Positions 46,424 through 58,531 of a stretch of 64,000 bases of DNA are shown one piece after another. Positions within the stretch are counted from its first letter, which is position 1. The number at the start of each line of letters is the position of its first letter. A program made the translations under genes and the position numbers. Source of the DNA: Darksidea phi (Eukaryota > Ascomycota > Dothideomycetes > Pleosporales > Lentitheciaceae); NCBI GenBank assembly GCA_030770425.1, contig JASJFT010000028.1, positions 186,001 to 250,000 on the forward strand, given 5' to 3'. Under the pieces are notes generated by a model. That model did not search any database, was not told the DNA's origin, and worked only from the letters and a program-made list of their open reading frames with translations.

Positions 46424-47592
46424 ATGACGAACCTGGAAGTACTGCTGCTCAGGGGCCCTACTGGGCGTGACCCCGAAGAAGGCCTCAATGAGCTGCGCTA
46501 CACGATACTCACCCAAGGCATTCCCGCCAACAGTGAGGGCATGGTACGTTGGCCACAGCCCATCCACAGACACCTCAGATGCCATGGGTGTCAACCGTCC
46601 CGCCACCGCCTACCTCCCTCACGGTGGGCTTGCCGCGCATTTGCTGACCTCCACAGTCGGAGCTACGCATGTACGTCTGGCTCATCCTGCTCAATGCACC
46701 CCCGCTTCGCACCGACGTCTATCTCGACCTTGTTCGACAAGGCGCCTCGCCCGCGCACACCAAGATCACCAACGATGCCTTCCGCACATTTCAGGGCGAC
46801 GCTCTCTTCCGCCGCCGCGTTACGCAGAACAGCATCACCCGCGTCCTCAATGCCGTCGCGTGGAGGCTCAACGACGCCCACGAGGCGCGCGTCAACGGCT
46901 GGCAGTCCCCGCCAACCCTCTCCGAGTTTGGCGGCAGCCCGGATACGGGCATGCTGTCGCGCCATTCATTCGCCACGAGTGCGCGAACGGATGGGTCGAC
47001 CACCAACGACGCGGAGCAGATTGGTTATGTGCAAGGCATGAACGTGCTGTGTGGTCCGTTCCTATACGCTGCGCGAAGTGAGGCCGAGGCCTTCACCGGT
47101 TTCGAGAAGCTCATTACGCAAGAATGTCCAGGTTATGTGCGCGGGTCCATGGACGGTGTGCACAAAGGGATGGCTTTGGTGGATAGGGTCCTCGAAGTCG
47201 TCGATCCCAAGCTATATGCCCATCTGATGAATCACAAGATGGAAGCCAGGATCTACGCTTTTCCCTCCGTACTCACCATGTGCGCTTGCACCCCGCCCTT
47301 GCCGGAAGTCCTTCGGCTGTGGGACTTTCTGTTCGCCTACGGTTCGCATTTGAACATTTTGTGTATCGTCGCCCAGCTCGTCTTGCAACGGGACGACCTT
47401 TTGCGAAGCTCAAGGTCAGCCTAAATTATTATTAAACTACCTATACAACAGCTGCTAATCTACAATAGCCCGAACAATCTTTTACGAAGCTTTCCTCCAC
47501 TAAATACCGGAGCTGTCATTCGGGTGGCAATGACCTTTGCAAACAAAATTCCAGAGGATATGTACGAGGAGATCATCCACCACGCAAAGTGA
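46424..47592 (+). CDS. BUB2: Mitotic-exit Rab/Tem1-type GAP Bub2 (TBC domain)
   Basis: Exons 46424-46543, 46657-47414 and 47469-47592 close to 333 aa. Introns are 113 bp (GTACGT..CCACAG, CTGAC branch) and 54 bp (GTCAGC..CAATAG, GCTAATC branch). The protein starts LEVLLLRGPTGRDPEEGLNELRYTILTQGIP, then SELRMYVWLILLNAP, the usual entry to Bub2/Cdc16 TBC domains. The arginine finger motif is ITNDAFRTF (IxxDxxR) and the glutamine finger is GYVQGMN, so both catalytic fingers are present. Residues EVLRLWDFLFAYG and the C-terminal RVAMTFANKIPEDMYEEIIHHAK complete the fold. In yeast Bub2-Bfa1 inactivates Tem1 in the spindle-position checkpoint; in filamentous fungi it restrains septation. Length is typical. 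Confidence 0.93.
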
Positions 47593-48615
47593 GGAATGAT
47601 AGGAGAAGTCAGGATGACTGAAAAGCAAAATGAGACGAAGCACGTTATGTGTAATGATATCAATGCATCACGAACTCAACGGATATTGCTTTGAAGCAAC
47701 AAGATGGTGTAAGATTATATAGCGACGGCGACACGCGAGTGAACTTGCAATAGCTTGGGAACTGGGAAAGCTCAATTTCGACATTTGGGATACTCCAATG
47801 TTTAAACTCTCGGGCACAATTCGCTTAGTCTCCTCTCACATGTATGGCTGAACATGAAAGAGCATCTGCAAACCAAAGATTTGGATACAGGAATTCATTT
47901 TCGTGTAGCAATATGAAAGTTACATGAACTCGGCTGGATTCTACTCTCCTACTCGATCCCAGGAACCCTTACAAAATTCACTCCCTCAACCCATCCAAAC
48001 CTACTTTGACACTCCACCCCAACGTACCAATGGACGCACATACCGTTATCATCTCCATCAGCAACGAAACTCTTCTCCTACTCATTCCCTCCTCCTGACA
48101 ACCCCTCAACACATCGCAAAACCCACATTCTCAGAACAATGGAACAATTGGTCTAAAAACGATATCCAAACAAATGCACAAAATAGTATTCCCATTTCCA
48201 AACCCGCTAAACATGTCCGAATTCAAAGGGAAAAAATTCCCAACCCTTGCGGGTAGCTCTAATCGTATATTCCCCTTCTATCCATCCATCCATCCATACA
48301 TCCGTGCAAAGTGCCATAGTAACACCGCTTGGTACAGGAAAATGCGCACACATGATGCCCTTGGTATCTAATTTCCCCCAATCCGAATTCCATGCAAAGA
48401 AACGCGAAAGTGCGAGCGAGAAAGACATAACCGCCCATCTAGAAAACTGGACAAAAAGGACAAGCCGTTACAAAATTTGGTATGCGTGGGGTTGAATGTG
48501 TTCTTCAAGAAACACTGGTGGGTAGAAGAAAGTGAGATGGGAGAAGGTGATACCAAGATACGGCGGATAATTCCAGCATAGCTCACCAGCATGATACACA
48601 TTTACAAGGCCATCG
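47593..48615. other. Convergent 3' region with TCCA microsatellite
   Basis: About 1 kb between convergent BUB2 and the WD40 gene, AT-rich in its first half. A (TCCA)n tetranucleotide repeat lies at about 48279-48303. A 110-codon plus-strand frame at 47924-48256 has no recognisable feature. Confidence 0.5.
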
Positions 48616-50677
48616 TCATATGATAAGCCCGCCGAGGTCAAGACCTCTCCTACCGCGTTCACCGAAGCCGCAGGGAACTCTCCGGTCGTGGTCGAGGCCA
48701 TCATCGGAGTTCCAGTCGATCCGCTCGTCCTCTTTATACGGGCCGTCTGACCATCTCGGCCCAGTTGCTTCACCCCAGCCCGTTCTCTCGAGTTCGATGA
48801 TGCCGCCAAACCGTTTCTCTGCATTCGCAACGAAGAGCGATTGGCCGTCAGGCGTCATGCTTATGCCAGCCGTAGGACCGAAGAAATCAAAGACTTGCTT
48901 GGTTTCAAATGTCTGCGCATTGATGATGTTGATGTAATCATCTGCTTCAGCTGCAACGAGGACGCGAGGACCACTACCGACTGGAGAGAAGCGGAGTATG
49001 CGTGGAACGGAGAGCTCGGAAGATATCATGGCGACAGGGGTTCTCCAGTATCGAGCGTCCCAAACCGCTATTGTGGAATCTTGGGCGGCGGATGCAACGT
49101 GGATGCCGTCATCTGCCCAAGCACAGGCAAACGCATCATCGATATGAGCTTTAAGTGTTTCGAAGGGTTCGCCTGTCTCTGCGTTCGTGATGAGCGTTTC
49201 CTGGAAGTCGCCGACCACAACGCGCATGCGACCATCTGGACTTGTTGCTGAGCAGTTAACGGCAGACGGATAGGAAAAGGAAGACCGGAACGTGTTCGTC
49301 GCGCAGTCAAGAATGCGAAGGCCGGCATCGTTCGAGCAGAAAACTGCTTGAGGTGTGTATGTACTGCGCGAGTTAAAGAGGTGTACATGGTTCGTAATAT
49401 AAGACTTGGTCTCCGGCAACCAGTCTCGGATTGTTCCCATAGTGAAGCAAGTACTCTCTTTCGAAGAGAGGTTCGCAATGGAATACTCGCCTTCGAAACC
49501 ACCGGCAACCAGAACATCGTTCGAGGCGGCTAGGGTGGTGATCTGGCAAGAGTTGCCATTTACTGTGCGTTTCCATAGGTCGATCACGGGTACGAGTGTC
49601 GAACCGGACGCATCTGTGCGCAGCACTCCGTCCTTCGTGGCATAGTAGATGTCGTTTCTCGAGGTAGCCGTCATAACGTTGCGCAGTTGAAAGTGCGGAT
49701 AGTATGCATGGTGCTTCGTGTTCATCCTCCGAAAAGCGAAGAAGCTCTCCGTCTTTGGTATACGATGGTACTCCTGGAGAACGTTAGTCTAGTTCTCTAA
49801 TTAATCCTGGACATGGCATCTCCCGCCAGACAAAAATCAAGGGTTTTTCTCGCAACGCATTGATCTGTTCACGACGAAAGACACCTACCTGTTTGCTCCC
49901 CCTTCTAATTCCTTGCCACGCCTTATGCGGCAACCTCGCTCTCTCAAACATGACTCTTTTGTTCCTAAAGTTCGCTCTCCCGGCCCTTTCACTCCAATCG
50001 ATGCCCTGGTAATCGCACTTCTCACCCTCTAAGTCATCCCTTCTTATAACCTCGGGGGGTTCCTGGAGGTCCATTGCGCTCGTCAACATCTTCGGCGGCG
50101 CCGCATAGTGGTTGAAGAAATTCGTAATGTCAATGAAAGCGGTGACGTCTTGAATGCTGAGATGCTCTTCGTAGGCGCTCGGTGCAAAGTCTTGAAGGTA
50201 CGTCGAGTTCGGCGGTGGCGTGAAGGTTTCGGGTAGGGGTAAAGGGACGGCGGGTGGCGGCGGGACGGACTCCATTGTGAGAGCTTCTAGGGCTGCAGCG
50301 TGGTCTTCCACATTGGCATAGGAGAACTGTGCCATCGTGTATGAGGTGTCCCCGCTTGAGTTCAAGGCTTCGAAGGTGCTGGGATAATGGGTGATGGTCG
50401 GAACAGGCGGAGTCGCATGCAGGTCTTCCCACTCATGCTCCAAAGGTATGCCTCCAGTTTCGGTGTCCTCGTCTTCCAGCTCCTCGGCATCTTCGGCGTA
50501 GGTCGGGGGCGGCCTGCTGTCGGAGAGAGTGGCGAGTATCGCGGCGGCGGAAATGCCGTTCGGCGACGGCGGCTGACTGTCTTCCTGGAGCGGGTATGGG
50601 TACTGGGAGTTTATAGTGTCGTCGGTAGTCGCGGCGACGAGGTGCTCGTTCTGTGGCGGGGGATTTTGGCTGGCCAT
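48616..50677 (-). CDS. WD40-repeat protein, DUF2415 / fission yeast C2A9.03-like
   Basis: Exons 50677-49889 and 49773-48616 flank a 115-bp intron with CAG|GTAGGT donor, GACTAAC branch site and CTCCAG acceptor. Phase closes to 648 aa. The N-terminal about 180 residues are acidic and Pro-rich. A conserved linker follows (DITNFFNHYAAPPKMLTSAM, CDYQGIDWSERAGRANFRNK) and leads into EYHRIPKTESFFAFRRMNTK. WD-like blades then run to the end: QLRNVMTATSRNDIYYATKD, CQITTLAASNDVLVAGGFEG, HIDDAFACAWADDGIHVASA AQDSTIAVWD, PRILRFSPVGSGP. The combination matches fungal uncharacterised WD proteins carrying DUF2415. Probably cytoplasmic or nuclear scaffold; no catalytic role visible. The ATG at 50677 is chosen because upstream sequence is low in quality. 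Confidence 0.8.
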
Positions 50678-52494
50678 CGATGTCGGTCCTCCCAGACAGC
50701 GACAGCCAGTCTTCCAGATCCGCTGTCGCCCCTCGGGCTTCTTCTGTATATACACGCGTGAGCCGCAATGATTTCCGGGCTTGCAGTCGCGTGCAGCGTG
50801 CGGCGGTGGATGGCTGCTGCTGCAGGCGTCGGGCGTGGGGAAAGCACAGCGGCGAGTTTCTGTGCCGACAAGCGCAATGCAGGACTTTGTAAGGCCCAAG
50901 CAGGCGTGCTGCGGGCGCACTGGCTGCGGCCTACCGCATGCGATGTATGCGCAGTAATGGCAGGTGGCGGTCTCGAACGCGCGCGCGCATGCAATGCTGA
51001 GTGGTGTGGGTGCGGGATCGACTACGAGTCTGGGGACGAAGGCTGGAGTCCGACGAATGCGACGGCGCGACACGTCAAAAGGCCTGGAGTGGGCCCCCCT
51101 CGCTTTTACCCTGCCGAAGCAGGCAGCCAGACGGCCAGACAGCCGGGAGCAATACCATGCAGTGGAGGGTGAGCATAAAAGGATGCGATGCGACGCATAG
51201 GGACTGGCGAGAATCCGCTCCGGCCCCCAGACGCCTTTGCCGCCCGGAACGTCAAGAACGGGATCTCGCGGGGCAGAGCGCACAGCACAAGAGCCAGCAC
51301 AACTTCAACGAGCAGAATCCGACATGTCAAAAGCTCAACCACGCCGATTCCACGCCCGACTCCACGCCGACTCCACGCCCATGCGGCCTCCCAGCAGCGT
51401 TTAGTGCAACATCGCCCACAGCGACAAGCCCGCCCTTCAGCGAAAGGCGGGGCTCCCCCTCGCTCCCGCTGCACAAGCACAACGAACACATGGCAATGCC
51501 AGCACGGCAACGTCCACTCACGGACCCTTGTGCTCCCAGCTGAGCGTTTCTGGTTCTTCTTAGTGTGACCGCGAGGGCGTCAATGCATTGTGTTCTTGGA
51601 GTTGGCAGGGGGGGCGCCGTGTGCATGGCTTGACATCGTACATACGGCTTTCGCTCTCCCTCCGCCCTGCATAGCATAAACTCACCCGCACGCACATCTT
51701 CCCTCTTGATTCTCCCCCCGAATCGTTCTCCAAGACCCCGTTTCCCGCTCGCTCTCCCACAGCCGCCCCCTCCCCCCTCCCCCCGTCCCAACCCCACCGT
51801 CTCACTGGTCCACGACTTAGCCTGTACAACTCACCCGCCCCAGGAAGCGAATTGTCACGTCCCATTTCGGACGGAAGCGCAGACGCAACCCACTGCCGCA
51901 GCTGATGGGTGCACAGATTACGCGAAATGGGGCCTATTCCTCGGCCTGGTGTCACCGTCGTTGCGAGCAAACATTGCCCTAGATCCGAGCGCCGCCCACA
52001 CCGTTGTGCAGTTCTCTCCGCCTGGAGGGTTCTCGGGTGAGCAAAGGTGACGGTTGGGCAGCAGGACTTGCAATGCGGACGTAGGCAGCCGTCAGGCGGA
52101 GTCAGAGTCAGAGTTTGCCATGGCTGTGGAAAAGAATGTCCAAATCTACCTTTACCCAACCACTGCAATAGCCATCGCACCCGCACCCGCACCCTTATAT
52201 GCGTCCTTAAGAATATAAATAATTACCACCAAGACTAAAATTACGACTGCGGCCCCTATACATGCCTTTCCGCATCATCAATCTACAGGATCCTGGTGCG
52301 TAGTAATATGAGAGTGAGAGACAACACTTGAGTCCGAGCTGGAAAGAAGGCCGGTCCACGAGAATGCAAGAACCCTAGCGAAAATGCAGTGAGAATGGAT
52401 GGAAGCTGGAAGCGCGCTCGCCAATGTAACACAAAACAAGGCAATGCCATGTGAGAACGCCACCGAAACCGCGCTGCAAAGACCCTTGCAAAGA
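50678..52494. other. Long GC-rich intergenic region
   Basis: About 1.8 kb between two minus-strand genes, holding the WD40 promoter (probably 50680-51300) and the chitin synthase 3' region. Long overlapping frames on both strands (50964-51568, 51327-52192) reflect GC-rich, stop-poor sequence. A CCCCTCCC-rich pyrimidine tract lies at about 51760-51790. No gene supported. Confidence 0.5.
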
Positions 52495-55400
52495 TTAATT
52501 TTCGTAATACGAAGCCTCATAGCTTTGCTGCGACGGAGGCCATCCTCCAGCCGATGTCGTGGACTGCTGTGACCATCCGCCGCCGGTGGTACTGGGTGCC
52601 TTGAGTCTACGTTCTATTCCAGCGTTAGTCATCAAACCGCACGATTGGAAAGTCGGTCGAGGCTTACCAGCTTCAAAATCATGCCACCTCTTCATCGTGA
52701 TCTTGCTACTGTCGAATTCACCCTCGTACTCTAAGCCCGCCTTCTTGGTCTTTTCGCCTGCCGTCTTCCGCGTATCACCCCAGCTGAAATCGTCAAACTT
52801 CCAGTACGCGTATGCAGGGAGCACAAAATTCCAAATGGGGAGCGATAGTAGGTAGACAAACATCCACGCGACATAGGACCATCGGTGAGCCGTCACGACA
52901 ATGAGCACGGCTGGCAAACCTAAGATGAGGGCAAGTAGTACAAGCGGAATAACAGGCGCCTCGGTATGAAGCACAGCCGCTTTGATGGAGATGGCGACTA
53001 AAAGCAGAGTCAGCGCTTGCCAGGTTTCGGAAAGGAACAGGAGAGCTTACTCAGGTAGAAGGTAAAGGCGATGGCGGCGGGCAGGACCAGAGTGCCGACC
53101 AGCTCGATGAAGACGACGAACTGCATGCTGAAGCAGAAGGTGCCACAAAGATCTCGTACGAGCACCAGCTCCATCAAATTGTGGACCGTACTATTGATCC
53201 ATCGCCGACGCTGGGACAGTAGCACGCTGAACTTGTCCGGTACCGTGGTTTTGCAGACGCCCTGCGGCACAAAGACTTGCTTGCGCTTGGGGAACGTCTT
53301 GAGCATAAGCGTTGACAGGTACCGATCCTCGCCTAGCAGCAGCAGGTTCTTCTTGTGCAGCGTGTCGACAACGTTCTCCGAGTAGTGCTCGACAACGTCC
53401 GGGTTGGCAAGGATAGGAACCCAGTAGTTCTGGCCGCCCTTGGGTGCTTTGATGCGGTACATGCAGAAACACCCAGGCAGACATGTGACACCGCCGAAGA
53501 CAGATTCGAATGACTTGGACAAGTGGTGAGAGATGAAATACCTGCAGCGGTTAGTGGCGCGATCGTTGAACACAAGGACAACACTTACTCGAACACCTGG
53601 ATCATGGACACCCACGAATCGCGCTTGTTGGCAATCTTGGTTTCGCCGCAGAGGCCCATGATTTCTGGATCCTTGACCATGGCCGAGATCATGTGCGTCA
53701 AGCTATCGGGAAACACTTTTGTATCGGCGTCCACCATGAGCACAATTTCGTAAAAGTCGGGCGATATGCCAGTGATTTTCCAGATACCATTGAACATCTC
53801 AAACTCAAGCTCCGTCATTCGCTCGTCAAACATGACCTTTTGCAAGAATGACATGAGGATGATCTGACTGTCCCGCTTACCACGATTGCCAGGCTTGGAC
53901 TTGCGAGCCTCATCAGGGGTTCCGCACTTGACCACTACCATCATTGGAACACGTTGTTGCTTCTCGGCAGGGATGCGGGTGTCTTCGCCGTAGTGATAAA
54001 AGCCAGAGTAGACTTTGGCCATATTGTGTCGCTTGGAACCGCTGGCTACTGCGACATACGAAAAGGCCTCCACTTCGTGAGGTAGCACTGCATGATCCTT
54101 CATCATGCCGAGAGCAATTTCCGGAGTTGTCAAGTCTTCACCCTGGCCTTTGATCATACCGTCACAGATGACCAAGATCAGTTTGTGGCTGTTGGGATAA
54201 TCGGTGGTGGCAATCGAGTCCAGCGTTGTTCGCAAACCTTCAGCACCTTCGGAGTACGCTGTGACCAAGCAGATGGAATGGGCCAACGGGTAGCCAAAAG
54301 GCTGCCACTCCGGAGGAGGCTGGGGAACAACTGCTTCATGAATGAAACCGGCGGGCCCGGGGCCCTCTACTTCACCCATGACACTGGAGAAGCGGTGTGG
54401 CTCGGTGGTCCCAGAGAGCAGCAGGCTTGAGCGGCTCTCTTGGACTGAAGGCTTTCCGTCGTGTGTCGGTAGAGTTCCCAAGCTGTTATTGAGCTGCTTG
54501 TATACGGCGCCACTAGTCTGGGATGGCATAAGGCGGGACGAGGTGCTCTGGCTGGTCATGGTGGTAGGGGGTGCACGAGTTTTGGTTGTCTTCTCCATGG
54601 TGTAGGGGCTGGTGAACCGTGACGTCTGAGGCAATATGCTGACACGCTTGCTCGACCTGTCCGGGCCCGCGGAGTCCATGAGCTTTGGCGGCGGGCGGTA
54701 GATGTCGTCGCTCCATTCCTCGATCTGTTGCTTGCGTTGCTTTGAGTCGGTCTTGCCCAGAGAAGTTTTCGCAGCTCCAAACTTTTTGCTGATGAACCAT
54801 TGGAAAGCGAGGGCAAGAACGAACTTGGCTACGACAATGGCTAATATGAAGATTAGCGAGACATAAAGGACGACTTTGGAAGCTATGCAACCAATGCTCT
54901 CGGTGTCAATGGAGCCGACTTTGATTATCTCTGTAAAACACCGGGCGACCTGCTTCTCGTAACTTGACGAGAAAGTTCGGGTGACGTCGACGCCTTTTAC
55001 CGACGGGTTCAGGCGAATCCGCTCGAATAGGTCAGGTATGTCGACCTGCGTCCTGTTGAACCAGTTGAGAAGATTCAGGTCAAGCACATCGCCTCCCCAA
55101 ACCATCAGATTGCGGCTGCTGTTTCGAACGTCGTCCCACGTGAAAAAAACGTCTCCGGAGCTCTTCAAGCTGTAGAAAGCTCTACGAGCAGAGTCCGACG
55201 TGTGGCAATTGTGCCATAGATAACGCTCGACTGTGGTATTCGGGGTGCTCGAACCATCCTGCTTGAATGTGTTGCAGGGGAGATACCACGCAAGGTCACC
55301 GTTCGAGTTTACGTGCACATCTGATCCCTGGGCCGGTGTGATGAGGCCTTTGCAGGCTCCATTGACGTTCTGAAACAGGAAGCTCGCGTCCATACCGCCA

Positions 55401-56335
55401 GCCGCGATAGGGGGGTCAAATAGAACATTGATGCCGTCGCGCATCCCGGGCGCTTGAGGGTGTCTGGATTCGGCCAGATTATACGCTTTGCCGTGAATGA
55501 TCAAGAAGCCCTTGTCAATCTGGTTGTTCCGCAGACGCACATCCCCGCCGTTCGGACATACCGTTTGGGTGAAGCCAAAGGTAAGATATCCGACGATGGC
55601 GCAGATGACCATGATGATGCTGACCAGTCCCATCTTTTCTCTCCAGGCTCGCTGCTGGGCCTTCTGTGGCTTTCCAAAGCATCGTAGAACGGCATCCGGA
55701 CACCAGAACGTGACGACAGCGCAGTATACGTTCCACAGGCTCGGCGGTCGCATGTCATCCTTCTCTTTTTGGCGTTGCTTCTCCAGCTTCTCCATCGTCT
55801 TGCTCCGCGTCAGTCTCCGCTGCAGCTTCTCGCTTTCGTCGCCCAGTGGGGCCTGCTTGTCGTTGTATTCGCCGCCTGAGGCATTGGGTAGATGCGGAGG
55901 CTTCAGGTCGGTGCTGTCGGAGCTAACGGTCTCAGCCTCCAGATAGTCCTCGCGAATGGGATCATTGCCGGTCGTCGAGGGCTGCACGGTCATCTTCTGG
56001 GCATGTTTTCGGTAGTGATAATTAGGATGGTTCGGGTCGAAGCGCTGTCGCTCCGGCCGCACCAGGCTGCGCTTCCTCCCCAGGTCGTGTGCGCCGGAAG
56101 CGTGCTGCGTGGCCATCATCGGGTCTCTGTCCATGGGTACCGGGGTGCCGGGCGAGGGCAACGGCCTCGAGGTCAAGGAGTAGGCTCCACCTTTGCTCGT
56201 TTTGCTCGGGGTTCGCTCGTGAGCGCGCGTGTTCTCCAGATCAGAGGTTCGACGGCGACGCGAGGACGACTCTCGGAACACATGTCGCTGGTCGCGCCTC
56301 GTGGAAGAGGCGTCTGGTCGCTGGGGCAAAGACAT
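52495..56335 (-). CDS. chs4: Chitin synthase, class IV (Chs3-type)
   Basis: Four exons (56335-53589, 53541-53051, 52997-52668, 52613-52495) with introns of 47-54 bp close to 1228 aa. A basic, Ser-rich N-terminus of about 200 residues precedes two membrane helices ([18 protein letters not shown] and [20 protein letters not shown]) that bracket an extracellular domain. The GT2 catalytic domain follows with [51 protein letters not shown] and the QRRRW product-binding motif. Further helices lie in the last third. The tail ends in Ser/Tyr-rich sequence after RWHDFEAG. The enzyme polymerises UDP-GlcNAc into chitin at the plasma membrane; class IV enzymes need an Skt5/Chs4-type activator, which is encoded next door. 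All key motifs intact. Confidence 0.95.
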
Positions 56336-58531
56336 GGTGCTGCGGAATGCAGTCAGTTTGTAGCTCCGCGGCGGACTGGTCGGACGAGCCGCGCCTGCAG
56401 TGGGGACGGCAGCAAAGACCGTCTCAGCTACGAAGGAGCCTCAAGGGCAGACGCAGAATATAGATAATTAGGTGGGAGCGAGCGAGCGAGCGAGGGGCGT
56501 GGATCCGCTCAGGGCGGCGGTGTTGGCGGTGGGCGTGAGGCTGTTAGCAATGTTTGTATCGCCGGCTGTGGCGATGGACAGCGGAAGCGAAGGTTTCAGC
56601 GAGTGACGGCTCAATGCATCGACGGTACGCGGAAAGGACGACGCATCACCAGCCAAAACGAGGGACAGGAAAACAGGCCGGGCTGCTTGTCGCGGGTTGC
56701 GGTGCCAACGGCAGGGCGAGGGTGATGGGCGATGGGGCAATGAGGGTGAACCCCTGATGCGTCCAGCCCACGGGCGAATAGAGTGGCCCCGCGCGGCAGA
56801 GGACGCGCCGAGCGGGGCTATTTCTGGGTTGCTCCAGGGACGGCTAGCGTGCGTCCAGTAGCGCTGCTTTCGGGACGGTGGCCTTTCTCATTTTCCCTAC
56901 TGTCCTTCTCTTCTCTGTCTGTGTCTTTCTCCTCCTTTGCCTCGCGCGCGTCGCCGGGGAACCTGGTGCGGGCTGCATGACGCAAGCGACACATTGCGAG
57001 GTGGAGTCCGGCCGTGTGTTCAGCGGCTCTGGACGAGGCCGTCGGAGTCGCACAGCGAGACCAGTCCCCCGCTGTACACTTCAGTACACAGGCGCAGACC
57101 TCAGCCGCATCATGTGACCGGAACGGCGGGTGCTGGCCGTGTTCGTCCTGTCTCCTGTCTCCTGCGCATGTAGGTACCCAGCGTCGAGACAATCAACCGC
57201 TGCCGCCAAGGATGGACGCCGTACGCCCGCGACGCACATGCTCCCAGTGCATGCCCTCGATTGGCGGATGGGCCGGTGAGGACGGATCGCAGCCGCAGCG
57301 TCCCGTACTTGCTGCATCGCATGCCTTCGTGCAGGCCCGCGGCCCCGATCAGACGCATACAGCGATTAGGTTCGGCGGCAGTCTTTCAGAACGCTGCGCC
57401 CATCGACAGCATATCCAGGGCTCTGGCCCATGGCGCGTCTCCGACCTCCGACACATGGCAGCCAGCAGCTTTCCCCGATGCCATTGAAACCGGAGAGGTA
57501 GAGAAAAGGCTGGCATGAACGGCTGAGCGCTGCTCGCTGCGCCAAGTAGACGAGCAACCCTCGTCCCCGCAAATGCAACATGTGAGCGAGGCATCGCGTC
57601 GAGCTGCAATGGGACGAGGGGGGACCTTGTATATACGCATTCCTACCCGCCGCACCTCACTGCTCGCAGCACGCTTGGCCCCATAGACATTCCAGCCCCA
57701 GACACGCCGCATGCTAGGCATCTGGCGGTGACGAAGGACGAGAGCATCGTTAGATGGCGAGTCGCGCCAACCACTTCCCCTTCCGGAGCCCTCTGTCTCA
57801 AGTTGCCCAGGCAGGTCACAGCTCCCCTCTGCATTGTAATATGAAGGCCGCCCCCTCTCGTGAATGTGTGTTTCCCTTACACCCCAACGGCTCTGCCGCC
57901 ACCAATTCTCCCTCGACGCCGCCGTTGTCTTGCTGGCGCTTGAAGTTCCGCTGCCTAAGCAGGACGCGGACTCCGCCCGATACGAAGACAGACGTCTTAG
58001 TCGTCATCACTACACACTACCCACTCGTGTGGGGTTGGGTATTCTTTAAAATCAGCCCCGCCCCCAGTGCTGGCTGCGCCGACGCAAAACAGAATTTTCC
58101 AAGTTGGGTCGTCTAATTAGAGCTCCTTTTGCAGCCTTCGTCTATTTTTCGATCCAAGGGTCTGCCGATTCACGCCGTTGCAGCGCCCCACTCCCAGTAC
58201 GTACTTCTTCCCTCCTATCCCGATCCTGCACGAGGTTAGCCGATCCGCACGCTAGGGCACGACACGTCGTCCACGATGCTTGTGTTGCCGGAGAAGGACC
58301 TCGACGCGAGTGCTGATGCTGTGCAGGCAGTGAATCCGTGGCCATCTTGCGCGTTTGCAGTCGACAGGTCGAAATTTGCTCGCCCCCCTGATCCTGCGGC
58401 TGAGGCACAACCCCTCCCGCCCGCCCCTAATACTTAGTACCCCGCGTGCTCGTGTACGAGTCAGGACCCCAAGTTCATAAGTACGGAGAGGAGGCTGAAA
58501 ATTCGACGAAGCCCATCGCCCTTCTATATAC
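56336..58531. promoter_or_regulatory. Divergent region between chitin synthase and its SKT5-type activator
   Basis: The 2.2 kb between start codons at 56335 and 58532 must carry both promoters. It is GC-rich with many chance frames. A GAGC simple repeat lies at about 56476-56494, and TATA-like GTATATAC occurs at about 57629 and TCTATATA at about 58524. No specific factor site is assigned. Confidence 0.5.

Noticed and set aside
45633..46606. Frames of 83-156 codons upstream of BUB2 and sulfate permease
   Set aside because: Mutually overlapping, featureless, and they extend antisense into BUB2 exon 1.
49784..51283. A 499-codon frame as a single protein including sequence upstream of 50677
   Set aside because: The part before the ATG at 50677 is low-complexity translation of promoter DNA; the part after 49889 is intron.
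50964..52192. Frames up to 210 codons between WD40 and chitin synthase genes
   Set aside because: GC-rich, Pro/Arg/Ala-biased on both strands without motif; typical chance frames.
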